A stretch of DNA of 47,585 bases from assembly GCA_902806095.1 (NCBI GenBank), contig CADCVF010000013.1, positions 1-47,585 of the forward strand, written 5' to 3'. The position numbers were made by a program, and so were the translations under genes. Numbering within the stretch: the first letter of the stretch is position 1; each line of letters starts with the position of its first letter. The notes beneath the pieces are model-generated. The model did no database searches. It saw nothing but the letters and a program-made list of their open reading frames with translations, and was not told where the DNA came from. This document shows positions 40,588 to 47,585 of the stretch, in pieces. This DNA comes from an uncultured Rubrobacteraceae bacterium. Lineage in GTDB: Bacteria; Actinomycetota; Rubrobacteria; Rubrobacterales; Rubrobacteraceae.

Positions 40588-40821
40588 CTAGTCCAGATAC
40601 CGCTTTCTCTTCATTTCCCTCTTACCTATACCGTGCGCTTCGTACCAGTGAAGTTCGGCCAGCCGGATTCTACCATCGCGCAGTTGTACCCGCGCTACAC
40701 CTTTGAGCTTCCGCCACCTGCCACTGCCATAGGCCCGGCGTAATCTCGCAATTTCCCTGATACTGCTACCGACCGTTAAGGTCTTTATCTCAGAGATATC
40801 ACCGACGATCTCGAAGCTCAT
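40588..40821 (-). CDS. Small conserved protein, pair of the preceding gene
   Basis: The 77-residue basic protein reads ISEIKTLTVGSSIREIARLR, RAYGSGRWRKLKGVARVQLR, ELHWYEAHGIGKREMKRKRY. I recall the GSSIREIxRLxxxYGxGRWRKxKG and AELHWYEAHGIG patterns as a conserved uncharacterised family that occurs with restriction- or nuclease-like neighbours. It lies 26 nt after the herA stop and 4 nt before the next small gene, so herA and both small genes may be one transcript. A DNA- or RNA-binding role is suggested only by the basic character. Confidence 0.75.
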   Translation of the reverse strand: MSFEIVGDISEIKTLTVGSSIREIARLRRAYGSGRWRKLKGVARVQLRDGRIRLAELHWYEAHGIGKREMKRKRYLD

Positions 40822-40847
40822 CGAGACTGCCCCCGGATGTCCCTCGG

Positions 40848-42908
40848 CTAGTCCCTCATCCGATCCAGGCCGGAGAGGATCCTGGAGGCGTCGCGACGAC
40901 CTGCCCCGGTCCTCGCAGGACGTTTGAGGTTCCAGCGGAAGTTCTTGTATGGATCTGCCGCGCCGTGGCCTGTGCGGTGTGCCGCCTGCACGGCGTCCAA
41001 AGCCTCGTAGATCTCCTCTTCGGGAACGCCCTGTATCTCGGAGCGGATGGTGGTTATGGCAGGCGGTTTGGCCGTCAGGTTGCGCATGACGGCGAGGACC
41101 GAAGATGCCGGATCCCCGCGCTGCTCGCCGAAGATGTCGGTGCCCTGCTTGCCCATGAGGACCGGCGGTCGCGGGAAGCGGCCGAAGACAGGCACGGCGT
41201 AGTGGGCGTGCCTGAGAAGGAGGCGGCCTTTTTCGAGCTGCAGCAGTTCTTCTCTCGTCGTCCCCGAGAAGGAGCGGTAGCTGGAGTTGGTGAGCTCTTC
41301 GTCGCCGATGCGGCCGTAGAGGCTCGTCGCGGCGTTGCCGATCACCTCGTCATCGACCTTGCTCCTGAACTGCTGTGCCCCGAAGAGCGTGAGGCTGAGG
41401 TGCCGCCCCCGCGCGCAGATGTCCACAAGCGTGTCCTTCAAGGACGAGGTTCTCGAGTGGCCGGACGGGGCGTACTTGTTTAGCTCGTCTACGAAGATTA
41501 TGAGCTTGTCCACCCCGAGTCTGCCAGTCTCTGCGAGCTCCCAGATCTTCGAGATGACGCTGGTGACGATGAGATCCTGTGGCACACCGGTGAGCTGGGA
41601 GATGTCTACCACGCGCATTTCATTGTCCTCGAACGGACCGTCCGCGCGCGGCAGGTCGCCGTGCTCGACGCGCCCGTGCGCCAGGAGGCCTCCGCACTTG
41701 TTCGGGAGCACCTTGAAACGGTTGCGGACCTTGGCGATGGTCATGTGGTTGTGGCCGTTCCAGGATGAGACGTTCTTGCCATCCTGGCGGGCGGCCTCGA
41801 AGTAGTCTTCGATCTCATCAAGAAGCCCGTAGAAATCCGCCGTTGTCCTGACGCCCTTGTCACGCAGCTCCTCTATAAAGCCGCGGAACTTGTCATCCAT
41901 GTCCGAGGGCTCGAAGACGTAGCCGGCGTAGGGCAGCACGTCCCCGAGTTCCCAGAGCACCGGATACACGCAAGAATCTTCCCCTCGCGCGCTTCTCAAG
42001 GTATTCAGCTTGCGCGCGGGGATGCCCTCGGCATGCACGATCCGCTCCCCTGACTCCATCCCGTATCGCAAGGGGGCGAAGATCCTGAGGTTCTCGAAAG
42101 GCCTGACCTCGATACCGAGGGACTCGTACATCTCCCTATCTTCAGCCGGCAATCCTCGCTGCCCAGCCTTCTCGTAGCGCTCCGCGAGCTCGGGGTCGTC
42201 CTCCGCGATTACCTCGACCGGCTTGTCCAGGAAAAGGAGGTCGGCACCCTTCACGTTGAACATGAGCGCGGCGACCCTCTTGTCCTCGACGGTCTGGAAC
42301 GTGCTCGCTATGGTAAAGAGGGCGTGGCTGGTCTTGGTCGAGAGACCGCTCATGCCCGTGATGTTGAGATGGCCAGCCTCGGGCCCGAGCAGGTACTCCT
42401 CGTCCACGTAGAGGGGTGTGCGCTGAGGACTTCCGTTCTTCTCGTTGCCGTTCTCGTGCAGGAGCATCGGGATGCTGTGGCCCGAGAACTCCTCGGTCCC
42501 GAGGGCGAACTCGATGGCCGCGTTCGTGGCGAAGAACACGGGGCCCGTGCGCACGGGGCGCTTGGACTTCTTACGTTCGTCACGGTGCTTGGTCGCGAGG
42601 ACGCGGGCGCGGAAGACGAGTATCTCGACCCGCTCGGAGAGCGCTTCGAGCGAAGGATCGCCGTCGTAGGCGTAGAAGTCGTCGAGGAAGCTCTGCAGGT
42701 CGGAGTAGCGGCGCGGGTCGTCGAGGACGGCGACGGCCGTGGCATCCTCTGACTCGGCTGCGACGATGTGCCCGATGTCCAGGTTCTGGGCGGCTTCGGT
42801 CTCAGCGGTCCAGAAGAAGAACTCGTGGGCCGTGGCCGGGCTCTCCTCGCTGGTGACGACCCGTCCTATGGGACCCGAGGTCTGGTCAAGGAAGTCTTCA
42901 TGCAGCAT
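40848..42908 (-). CDS. herA: HerA-like DNA translocase ATPase
   Basis: The 686-residue protein matches bacterial HerA-type ATPases. The nucleotide site is HLNITGMSGLSTKTSHALFT (185-193), a variant P-loop in which the usual Gly-Lys reads Thr-Lys. Walker B is KLIIFVDELNKYAPSGHSR, followed by TLVDICARGRHLSLTLFGAQ, a sensor motif typical of HerA/FtsK relatives, and NAATSLYGRIGDEEL. The immediately upstream gene is a NurA-like nuclease (0 nt gap), which is the defining partner; together they unwind and degrade DNA ends or act in defence. The start ATG 42908 directly adjoins the nurA stop. Confidence 0.88.
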   Translation of the reverse strand: MLHEDFLDQTSGPIGRVVTSEESPATAHEFFFWTAETEAAQNLDIGHIVAAESEDATAVAVLDDPRRYSDLQSFLDDFYAYDGDPSLEALSERVEILVFRARVLATKHRDERKKSKRPVRTGPVFFATNAAIEFALGTEEFSGHSIPMLLHENGNEKNGSPQRTPLYVDEEYLLGPEAGHLNITGMSGLSTKTSHALFTIASTFQTVEDKRVAALMFNVKGADLLFLDKPVEVIAEDDPELAERYEKAGQRGLPAEDREMYESLGIEVRPFENLRIFAPLRYGMESGERIVHAEGIPARKLNTLRSARGEDSCVYPVLWELGDVLPYAGYVFEPSDMDDKFRGFIEELRDKGVRTTADFYGLLDEIEDYFEAARQDGKNVSSWNGHNHMTIAKVRNRFKVLPNKCGGLLAHGRVEHGDLPRADGPFEDNEMRVVDISQLTGVPQDLIVTSVISKIWELAETGRLGVDKLIIFVDELNKYAPSGHSRTSSLKDTLVDICARGRHLSLTLFGAQQFRSKVDDEVIGNAATSLYGRIGDEELTNSSYRSFSGTTREELLQLEKGRLLLRHAHYAVPVFGRFPRPPVLMGKQGTDIFGEQRGDPASSVLAVMRNLTAKPPAITTIRSEIQGVPEEEIYEALDAVQAAHRTGHGAADPYKNFRWNLKRPARTGAGRRDASRILSGLDRMRD

Positions 42909-44075
42909 CTAGTTCCTCCCGTTGGATGCGAGTTGGCGCTCCAGCCGTGCGTAGGCCCTCTCTGAGCCCTGCGCCAGCGGCTTCAGGATCTTCTCGACGT
43001 ACTGGATCGGGTAGATCATCGCCGGCCACCTCGGGTCAGGCTTCGCCAAGGGCGCCCGCTCGGCGAGGATCCAACGCGATATCTCATCGATTAGCTCCGC
43101 TTCGGTGTCGCGCGGCGCTTCGACGCGCATCAGCGAGCCGAGGGCGTCGGCGCCGGGCTGCGGCGGCCACATCCTGAGATACCACGAGGTCCGGTGGTCG
43201 CCCGGGCTGCGCCTGAGCTGCCAGTCCGGGACGAAGCTCGTCGTGCGCATCCCCGGTTCCAGGTCCAGCAGCATTCCGACGTCCTTCCCCACGAACTCGG
43301 GACGGGCCACGCTCTTTATCAGGCCGATGGCTCGCCGGCTCGATTCCGGGAGATCCTGCAACTGGCCGTCAACCGCGATCCAGGCTTCGGAATCCTCGAG
43401 AACCCTGTCATCACCCTCCCATCGCCTGAGAAGTCCTCCCTCCAGACGCTCCCTTAGCGACCTGACCCTCCCGCGCGCTCTCTCCCTCATACCTACATAG
43501 TCGGACGGGTCCGCATCAGCTATATACTCCGCAGAGTCGAGGACGAGATGGGGGCAGGAGGGGACCTCGTCAGGGTCGAGTTCGGAGAATCCCGCCGCGA
43601 GAAGCAGCTCCCAGAACGCTTCGACGCCGGCGTCGCCGACGCTGCGGGGTAGGATCACGGCCTGCACCACCAGGGGCGGATTCTCAAGTGGCATCCGCGA
43701 GAACCGCCTCCCGCAGCGGTTGATGATCGTGGCCGCCACCGTCGATACGATCACGGGGGACATCCCTATGCGCCCGATCTCGCGCGAGCTCTGCACCCCA
43801 TCCAGGAAGTAGCAAAGCCGTGAGGTGCCGTCGTGGCCGCCTAGGTCCCTGGATCCCACCGGGGACTCGAGGTGGTGCGGGCGCCCGGTTGAGGGCGGCT
43901 CTTCTTCCTCAGGGAGGCGCTGGTCGAACTGCTGGGCCTCCAGATCGCACGGTCCCGCACTCGCGGTCACGTGGATACCTTCGCGCCCGGCCCCTTCTAG
44001 CGCCTGGCTTATCTTCGCCACAAAATCATTGACAGATCTCCCCGCCTGCATACGTGGCAGTATACGCGGGCTCAC
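42909..44075 (-). CDS. nurA: NurA-domain nuclease
   Basis: The 388-residue protein shows a NurA-type core: LCYFLDGVQSSREIGRIGMS with the first catalytic Asp, VIVSTVAATIINR, then EAWIAVDGQLQDLPESSRRA with another Asp and AIGLIKSVARPEF, the usual Lys-containing strand after it. NurA is a Mn2+-dependent 5'-3' exonuclease that works on a HerA hexamer. GTG 44075 is used because an upstream AAGGAT is at a workable distance; ATG 44051 is possible. It is directly followed by herA with no gap, and preceded by an unknown gene by 9 nt, so they are one operon. Confidence 0.8.
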   Translation of the reverse strand: MSPRILPRMQAGRSVNDFVAKISQALEGAGREGIHVTASAGPCDLEAQQFDQRLPEEEEPPSTGRPHHLESPVGSRDLGGHDGTSRLCYFLDGVQSSREIGRIGMSPVIVSTVAATIINRCGRRFSRMPLENPPLVVQAVILPRSVGDAGVEAFWELLLAAGFSELDPDEVPSCPHLVLDSAEYIADADPSDYVGMRERARGRVRSLRERLEGGLLRRWEGDDRVLEDSEAWIAVDGQLQDLPESSRRAIGLIKSVARPEFVGKDVGMLLDLEPGMRTTSFVPDWQLRRSPGDHRTSWYLRMWPPQPGADALGSLMRVEAPRDTEAELIDEISRWILAERAPLAKPDPRWPAMIYPIQYVEKILKPLAQGSERAYARLERQLASNGRN

Positions 44076-44084
44076 CGCCGAAGA

Positions 44085-44666
44085 CTATCCTTCTTCGTCA
44101 GGTTCAGGTACAGGAAGCTCGAACTGTTGCCCGGCGAGCCCGACAGCCGCCGAAAAGCGACGGCGTTCCTCTGGCGTCTCCGTGTAGGCGTCACGGGCCA
44201 TCTTGAGGACCTTCTTCGTCTCGCCGCGTTGCTCCCCGGCGTTGGGGATCTCCTTGGAGAACGCGTACGCGAGGTCGTCGCCGCTTGCGGAGTAGAAATG
44301 AATGTAGATCGACTTCTGGCGGCCGAGGCCCGCAAGGGCCGTGTCACCACTGACCTGGGAGACGTTTAGGGCGGTGCCGGCGGAGAGCGGTTCGCCATCC
44401 ATCGGGTAGACGCTGAGGGCGAGGCGGACGACGGGCCCGTAGAACGTCTTGTAGAACTCCAGCCGGCGCACGATACGGGCGGGGCCGCGGACCGCTTCTA
44501 CCTCTTCCTTTTCGGCGGCTATGATTATGTGCCCTTGCGGCGGACGCATCGACTCGCGGCCCTGGGTGGAGATCACCCGCGCCTGCACGCCTCTCTCTGC
44601 GACCGCCTCTGCGAGGCTCTTCCGGACGCGCTCAGGAACATCGAGACCCTTGCCTTTTTCGGTCAA
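44085..44666 (-). CDS. Unknown protein in the nurA-herA operon
   Basis: The 193-residue product starts at TTG 44666, which overlaps the dipeptidase stop by TTGA; a longer open frame to 44885 would cover the dipeptidase end and is not used. LDVPERVRKSLAEAVAERGV, then GHIIIAAEKEEVEAVRGPAR, LEFYKTFYGPVVRLALSVYP, SGDTALAGLGRQKSIYIHFY and a conserved-looking acidic end. The hydrophilic, alpha/beta composition suggests a soluble protein. I do not recognise it. Its place between a dipeptidase and nurA, with tight overlaps, suggests it may belong to the HerA-NurA system. Confidence 0.65.
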   Translation of the reverse strand: MTEKGKGLDVPERVRKSLAEAVAERGVQARVISTQGRESMRPPQGHIIIAAEKEEVEAVRGPARIVRRLEFYKTFYGPVVRLALSVYPMDGEPLSAGTALNVSQVSGDTALAGLGRQKSIYIHFYSASGDDLAYAFSKEIPNAGEQRGETKKVLKMARDAYTETPEERRRFSAAVGLAGQQFELPVPEPDEEG

Positions 44667-46012
44667 AGAGCGAACCTCTCGAAGAAGCGGGCGAAGTAGC
44701 CTATGGCCTCGAAGTAGTCGTCCAGGCGGACCCACTCGTTCGGGGAGTGGAGCCGGCTGCCCGTATTCGCCACGCTCCCGGTCATAATGGTCGGTATCCC
44801 GAGCTCGGCAACCATGAGAGAGGTCGGTCCACTCCCCCCGATAGTCGGGTAAACCACAGCCGCGCCTTCGCCCAGATCCTGCCACGTCTGTATTGCGGTT
44901 CCGACGACGGGTGAGTCGACGGGCGTCTTGGCCGGCTCGACACCGTGCAGGTCGACGACCTCGATATCCTCGAACCCGCGCTTTCTGAGATGAGACCGGA
45001 TCAACTCGAGTACGGGACCTGGGCTCTGGCCTGCGACGAGCCTGAAGTCCATCTTCACGAACGCCTCCGAAGGTACGATGGTCTTCGAGCCTGGACCGGT
45101 GTAGCCTGACTGTATGCCCGCGATGTTCGCGGTCGGGCGCAGCAGCATCTCGCGCAGCGCGTCCTGGCCGCCAAGCCCCCGGTCGAGCGCCGCTACATCC
45201 CAGGACTCCCGCAGCGCTGCGTCGTCGAAGACGATGCGGTCTATGGCTTCTAAGTCCTTCTCCGAAGGTTCTTCGGCGAGGGCGTCGAGGCCGTCGAGTG
45301 TGATCTCACTGTTTTCGTCCTTGATGGTCCTCAGGGCCTGGATGAGGCGCCACACAGGATTGGGGGCTATGCCGCCGTACATGCTGTGCAGGTCGTGGGA
45401 GGCGCCGCGGGCGCGCAGCTCCACGTAGGCCATCCCTTTGGTGCCGCAGAAGATCATGGGCCGCCCCGCCTCGTCTTTCATGGAGCCCTCCCAGAGGCAG
45501 GCGTCGGCGGAGAGCAGATCAGAGTTGGAGCGGACGAAGGGCGCCAGGTTGGGGCTACCGATCTCTTCCTCGCCCTCGATGAGGAACTTGAGCTTGAATG
45601 GGAGCGGGCCGTGCTGCTCTGTGTACAGGCGCAACGCCTGTATGCGGGCGAGCACGTCGCCCTTGTCGTCAGCGACGCCGCGGGCGTAGAGGCCCCCGTC
45701 CCTTATCGTCGGCTCGAACGGCTCGCTCTCCCAGAGATCCAGAGGTTCGGGTGGCTGCACGTCGTAGTGGCCGTAGGAGAGGAGCGTCGACTCGCCAGAG
45801 CCGACCTCCGCGTAGACCACAGGGTGCCCTTCGGTCTCCATGATGCTGGCCTCGGCACCGGCCTCCTCCAGCTTCCTCGCCACCCACTGTGCGCAGTTGC
45901 GAAAGCCCCCGTTTTCATCCTCTCGGGCGGAGATCGAAGGCATTCGAAGGAACTCGTTCAGTTCCTCGAGTAACTCTTCTCTCGAGCCGTCCACGCGTTC
46001 ACCCAAGTCCAT
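44663..46012 (-). CDS. M20-family dipeptidase (carboxypeptidase-like)
   Basis: This 449-residue enzyme is a dinuclear M20 peptidase: LLSYGHYDVQPPEPLDLWES gives the His-x-Asp pair, GVADDKGDVLARIQAL the bridging Asp, IEGEEEIGSPNLAPFV the catalytic Glu pair, and TGSRLHSPNEWVR the C-terminal His. Such enzymes (DapE/CPG2/CNDP group) cleave dipeptides or similar amides in the cytoplasm. ATG 46012 is preceded by AAAGGAGG; the longer open frame to 46168 is not supported. It overlaps the next gene by 4 nt and so seems to head the nurA-herA operon, although its metabolic role has no obvious link to DNA repair. Confidence 0.92.
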   Translation of the reverse strand: MDLGERVDGSREELLEELNEFLRMPSISAREDENGGFRNCAQWVARKLEEAGAEASIMETEGHPVVYAEVGSGESTLLSYGHYDVQPPEPLDLWESEPFEPTIRDGGLYARGVADDKGDVLARIQALRLYTEQHGPLPFKLKFLIEGEEEIGSPNLAPFVRSNSDLLSADACLWEGSMKDEAGRPMIFCGTKGMAYVELRARGASHDLHSMYGGIAPNPVWRLIQALRTIKDENSEITLDGLDALAEEPSEKDLEAIDRIVFDDAALRESWDVAALDRGLGGQDALREMLLRPTANIAGIQSGYTGPGSKTIVPSEAFVKMDFRLVAGQSPGPVLELIRSHLRKRGFEDIEVVDLHGVEPAKTPVDSPVVGTAIQTWQDLGEGAAVVYPTIGGSGPTSLMVAELGIPTIMTGSVANTGSRLHSPNEWVRLDDYFEAIGYFARFFERFAL

Positions 46013-46117
46013 TCGCCAGACCTCCTTTGTGACTACGATGAGGTTAGCACTTTCGCGCCCGTCCTTCGCGTGGTCCATCATAGAGCTTGCTGATATATTG
46101 AGATCCGAGGTAAACCT

Positions 46118-46630
46118 GTGGAGAAGAGACCGGATCGCGACCCGGAGCCCCACCGCAGAGGCCACCATAGGTGGGACTCTGACGATTTCTTCGGCCTGGA
46201 CGTAGAGAAGATGAGTCCAAAGGCCCAGGCCGTAACGGGCGCGGTGACGGGCGGTTTGATCCTCCTCGCCGCCGCACTCCTTTTGGCTTTTACCAACTTC
46301 TGGTGGCTGATCTTTATCTTCGGGTGGGCGGTCTTTCCAGCCTTCGGCGTCTTCGCCAGGGGTGTCGCCGGCCTGGTCGATACCCGCCCGGAGCCTCAGG
46401 CAGCGAACGCGAGGGAGCGTGAGCTACTCGAGGCCTTACAGAGGAAGGGTGAGTTGACGCCTGCGCAGGCTGCTATGGAGACCTCGCTAACGGTAAAGGA
46501 GGCGGACGAGATGCTCGAGAATCTCGCGGCCAAGGGGCACCTCGACGTAAGGGTGCGTGGGGGAGGGCTGTTCTACGGATTGTGGGAGACCGATTCTGAG
46601 GCCGAAAGAAGGAGGCTCGGGGATGAGTAG
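46118..46630 (+). CDS. Membrane-anchored winged-helix protein, relative of the LuxR gene
   Basis: The 170-residue protein has a His/Asp-rich N-terminal stretch, two membrane helices (VTGGLILLAAALLLAFTNFW and LIFIFGWAVFPAFGVF), and a winged-helix-like module: ARERELLEALQRKGELTPAQ, AAMETSLTVKEADEMLENLA, AKGHLDVRVRGGGLFYGLW. The module aligns with residues about 70-130 of the LuxR regulator at 21101-21790 (LTPATAAMRTSLTVDEASRI, ARKGHLELR). Here no LuxR domain follows; the tail is acidic. GTG 46118 follows GATCCGAGG. It is probably a membrane-tethered regulator or an accessory of similar sensors. Confidence 0.7.
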   Translation: MEKRPDRDPEPHRRGHHRWDSDDFFGLDVEKMSPKAQAVTGAVTGGLILLAAALLLAFTNFWWLIFIFGWAVFPAFGVFARGVAGLVDTRPEPQAANARERELLEALQRKGELTPAQAAMETSLTVKEADEMLENLAAKGHLDVRVRGGGLFYGLWETDSEAERRRLGDE

Positions 46631-46724
46631 TCGGGTTTCTGTCGTAACACGCTCATGGTATTATTCAGGACCCGGAAGGGGTTTTCGGCGCGTGTGATCT
46701 GGAGTATAGGGTAAACACTGGTTC

Positions 46725-47465
46725 ATGGGAGAACGTAGGATACCTGAAACGCTCGAGGAGGCTTACCGCCTGCGGGATACGGCCGACTCGTTGGTGGAGA
46801 GAGACTTCTACCAGGAGCAGGTCTACCATCTGAGGCGCGAGGAATACCGCTCGCGCGGGATAAGGACGGAGATCTCCTCCCGGCGCCGCGAACGCCAGAG
46901 CGCCATAGAGTTCTCGCGCGAGATGTTCTTTCTGGAGGTCGCCGAGATCTCCGGCCAGGTGTCGGGGGGACGCGGGGCCCGCGCCGCCCAGCACGAGGCC
47001 CGCAAGTACGCCACGCGCCTCGACACGCACGCGTTCCTGAAGCAGCTCGCCTCACCCCATTCTGGTGCCGTGGAGTTGTACAGGCGTAACTACCTGGAGC
47101 TACTCCGGATGGGCAAGTCACCATCCGAAGCTTATTACCTCTCGCGGGTCATCGGGCTCGCGGGGGAGGCAGAGTTCAGGCAAGCCGTCGAGAGCGTGCG
47201 CGAGACCGGCTATCCGGCCCGCGGAGGCGTAGCCTACGCGGTGGAGCGGGCAGCAATCCAGATAAGGGACCTGCCTGGTGGCATGATCCTGATCCTTCTC
47301 ACCTTCTTCGCCTCCCTGTTCGCGTTCGTGTGGGCTACCCAGACCTGGGATAAGGCAGAGGCAGGCACCATCTTCTTCGTCTCTTTGGGCCTTATCGCGG
47401 CCGGGGCGTTGATGTTGATCTCAGCGATCTTTATCGTTACCTTTATCAGGTCGATAAACAAGTAG
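46725..47465 (+). CDS. Hypothetical protein, coiled-coil body with two C-terminal membrane helices
   Basis: The 246-residue product has a mostly polar, charged, helical N-terminal part (TLEEAYRLRDTADSLVERDF to KSPSEAYYLSRVIGLAGEAE) and two C-terminal membrane helices (GGMILILLTFFASLFAFVWA, FFVSLGLIAAGALMLISAIF), ending RSINK. Its membrane part is typical of tail-anchored or small membrane-associated proteins. The start ATG 46725 is not well supported by a ribosome binding site. I do not recognise the family. It is 94 nt downstream of the winged-helix protein and reads in the same direction, so a common transcript is possible. Confidence 0.65.
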   Translation: MGERRIPETLEEAYRLRDTADSLVERDFYQEQVYHLRREEYRSRGIRTEISSRRRERQSAIEFSREMFFLEVAEISGQVSGGRGARAAQHEARKYATRLDTHAFLKQLASPHSGAVELYRRNYLELLRMGKSPSEAYYLSRVIGLAGEAEFRQAVESVRETGYPARGGVAYAVERAAIQIRDLPGGMILILLTFFASLFAFVWATQTWDKAEAGTIFFVSLGLIAAGALMLISAIFIVTFIRSINK

Positions 47466-47585
47466 CCCCACCCTCGGGGTGCGAACATCCTGCGGGAGGC
47501 CCCGATCCACGCGCCGGTGCCCAGGTCCGAGATACCACAAGAGACGCCACTAACCCACGGCGGGCGTCGGCAACGCCGCGAGCAG
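47466..47585. other. Window end, no gene seen
   Basis: A short hairpin (CACCC and GGGTG around 47470-47480) follows the stop. The rest shows no coding frame long enough to call, but the window ends after 120 nt. Confidence 0.4.

Overview
The window is a 47.6 kb chromosomal segment of a GC-rich bacterium. GTG and TTG starts are common, several promoters look leaderless, and the gene families (CHRD protein, MarP-like protease, membrane PH-domain pair, HerA/NurA) fit a deep-branching actinobacterium such as Rubrobacter or a relative. That placement is inference from gene content. No rRNA, tRNA, CRISPR array or intact insertion sequence was seen.

Layout. 1-5.9 kb: the end of a Rieske protein, a DtxR-like regulator lacking its metal ligands, a secreted CHRD protein, a gene-free stretch with two gene remnants, an ArsR-SRPBCC-DUF1579-VOC set, and corA. 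6-7.5 kb: a flavin oxidase ending in a perfect 16-bp hairpin. 7.6-15.2 kb: a probable gamma-glutamyl (amine or amino acid conjugate) catabolic cluster with an APC permease, two glutamine-synthetase-like ligases, a C39-peptidase-like protein, an M20 amidohydrolase and a FluG-type amidohydrolase. The permease and the first ligase share an upstream element at exactly the same distance from their start codons. 15.3-18.5 kb: a Vps62-like membrane protein and a Phd-VapC toxin-antitoxin pair. 18.9-24.4 kb: a multicopper oxidase with a membrane partner, a membrane-anchored LuxR regulator, and a large fusion of two UspA domains, three PCP_red-like segments and two rubredoxin-like zinc ribbons. 24.6-33.8 kb: a class IV aminotransferase, a PEP-synthase/rifampin-phosphotransferase-like enzyme with a TetR regulator, a TM2-type pseudogene, intergenic repeats, a MarP-like protease divergent from rlmN, and two PH-domain membrane proteins.

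33.8-46.0 kb is the most unusual part. On one strand, in transcription order, lie an M20 dipeptidase, an unknown gene, nurA, herA, then a lower-GC block, then sbcD (Mre11) and sbcC (Rad50). Archaea group NurA-HerA-Mre11-Rad50 as a DNA end-resection module. Here the two halves flank accessory genes: two small conserved proteins, a frameshifted HEPN-like gene, a PD-(D/E)XK nuclease, and a single ORF fusing a nuclease-like domain to a RelE-type antitoxin, followed by its toxin. A second, diverged copy of the herA 3' end lies inside the block and shows rearrangement. sbcD has no ATG, GTG or TTG at its conserved start; AUA is the best-placed candidate. 46.1-47.5 kb holds a second membrane-anchored winged-helix protein, related to the LuxR regulator at 21 kb, and an unknown membrane protein.
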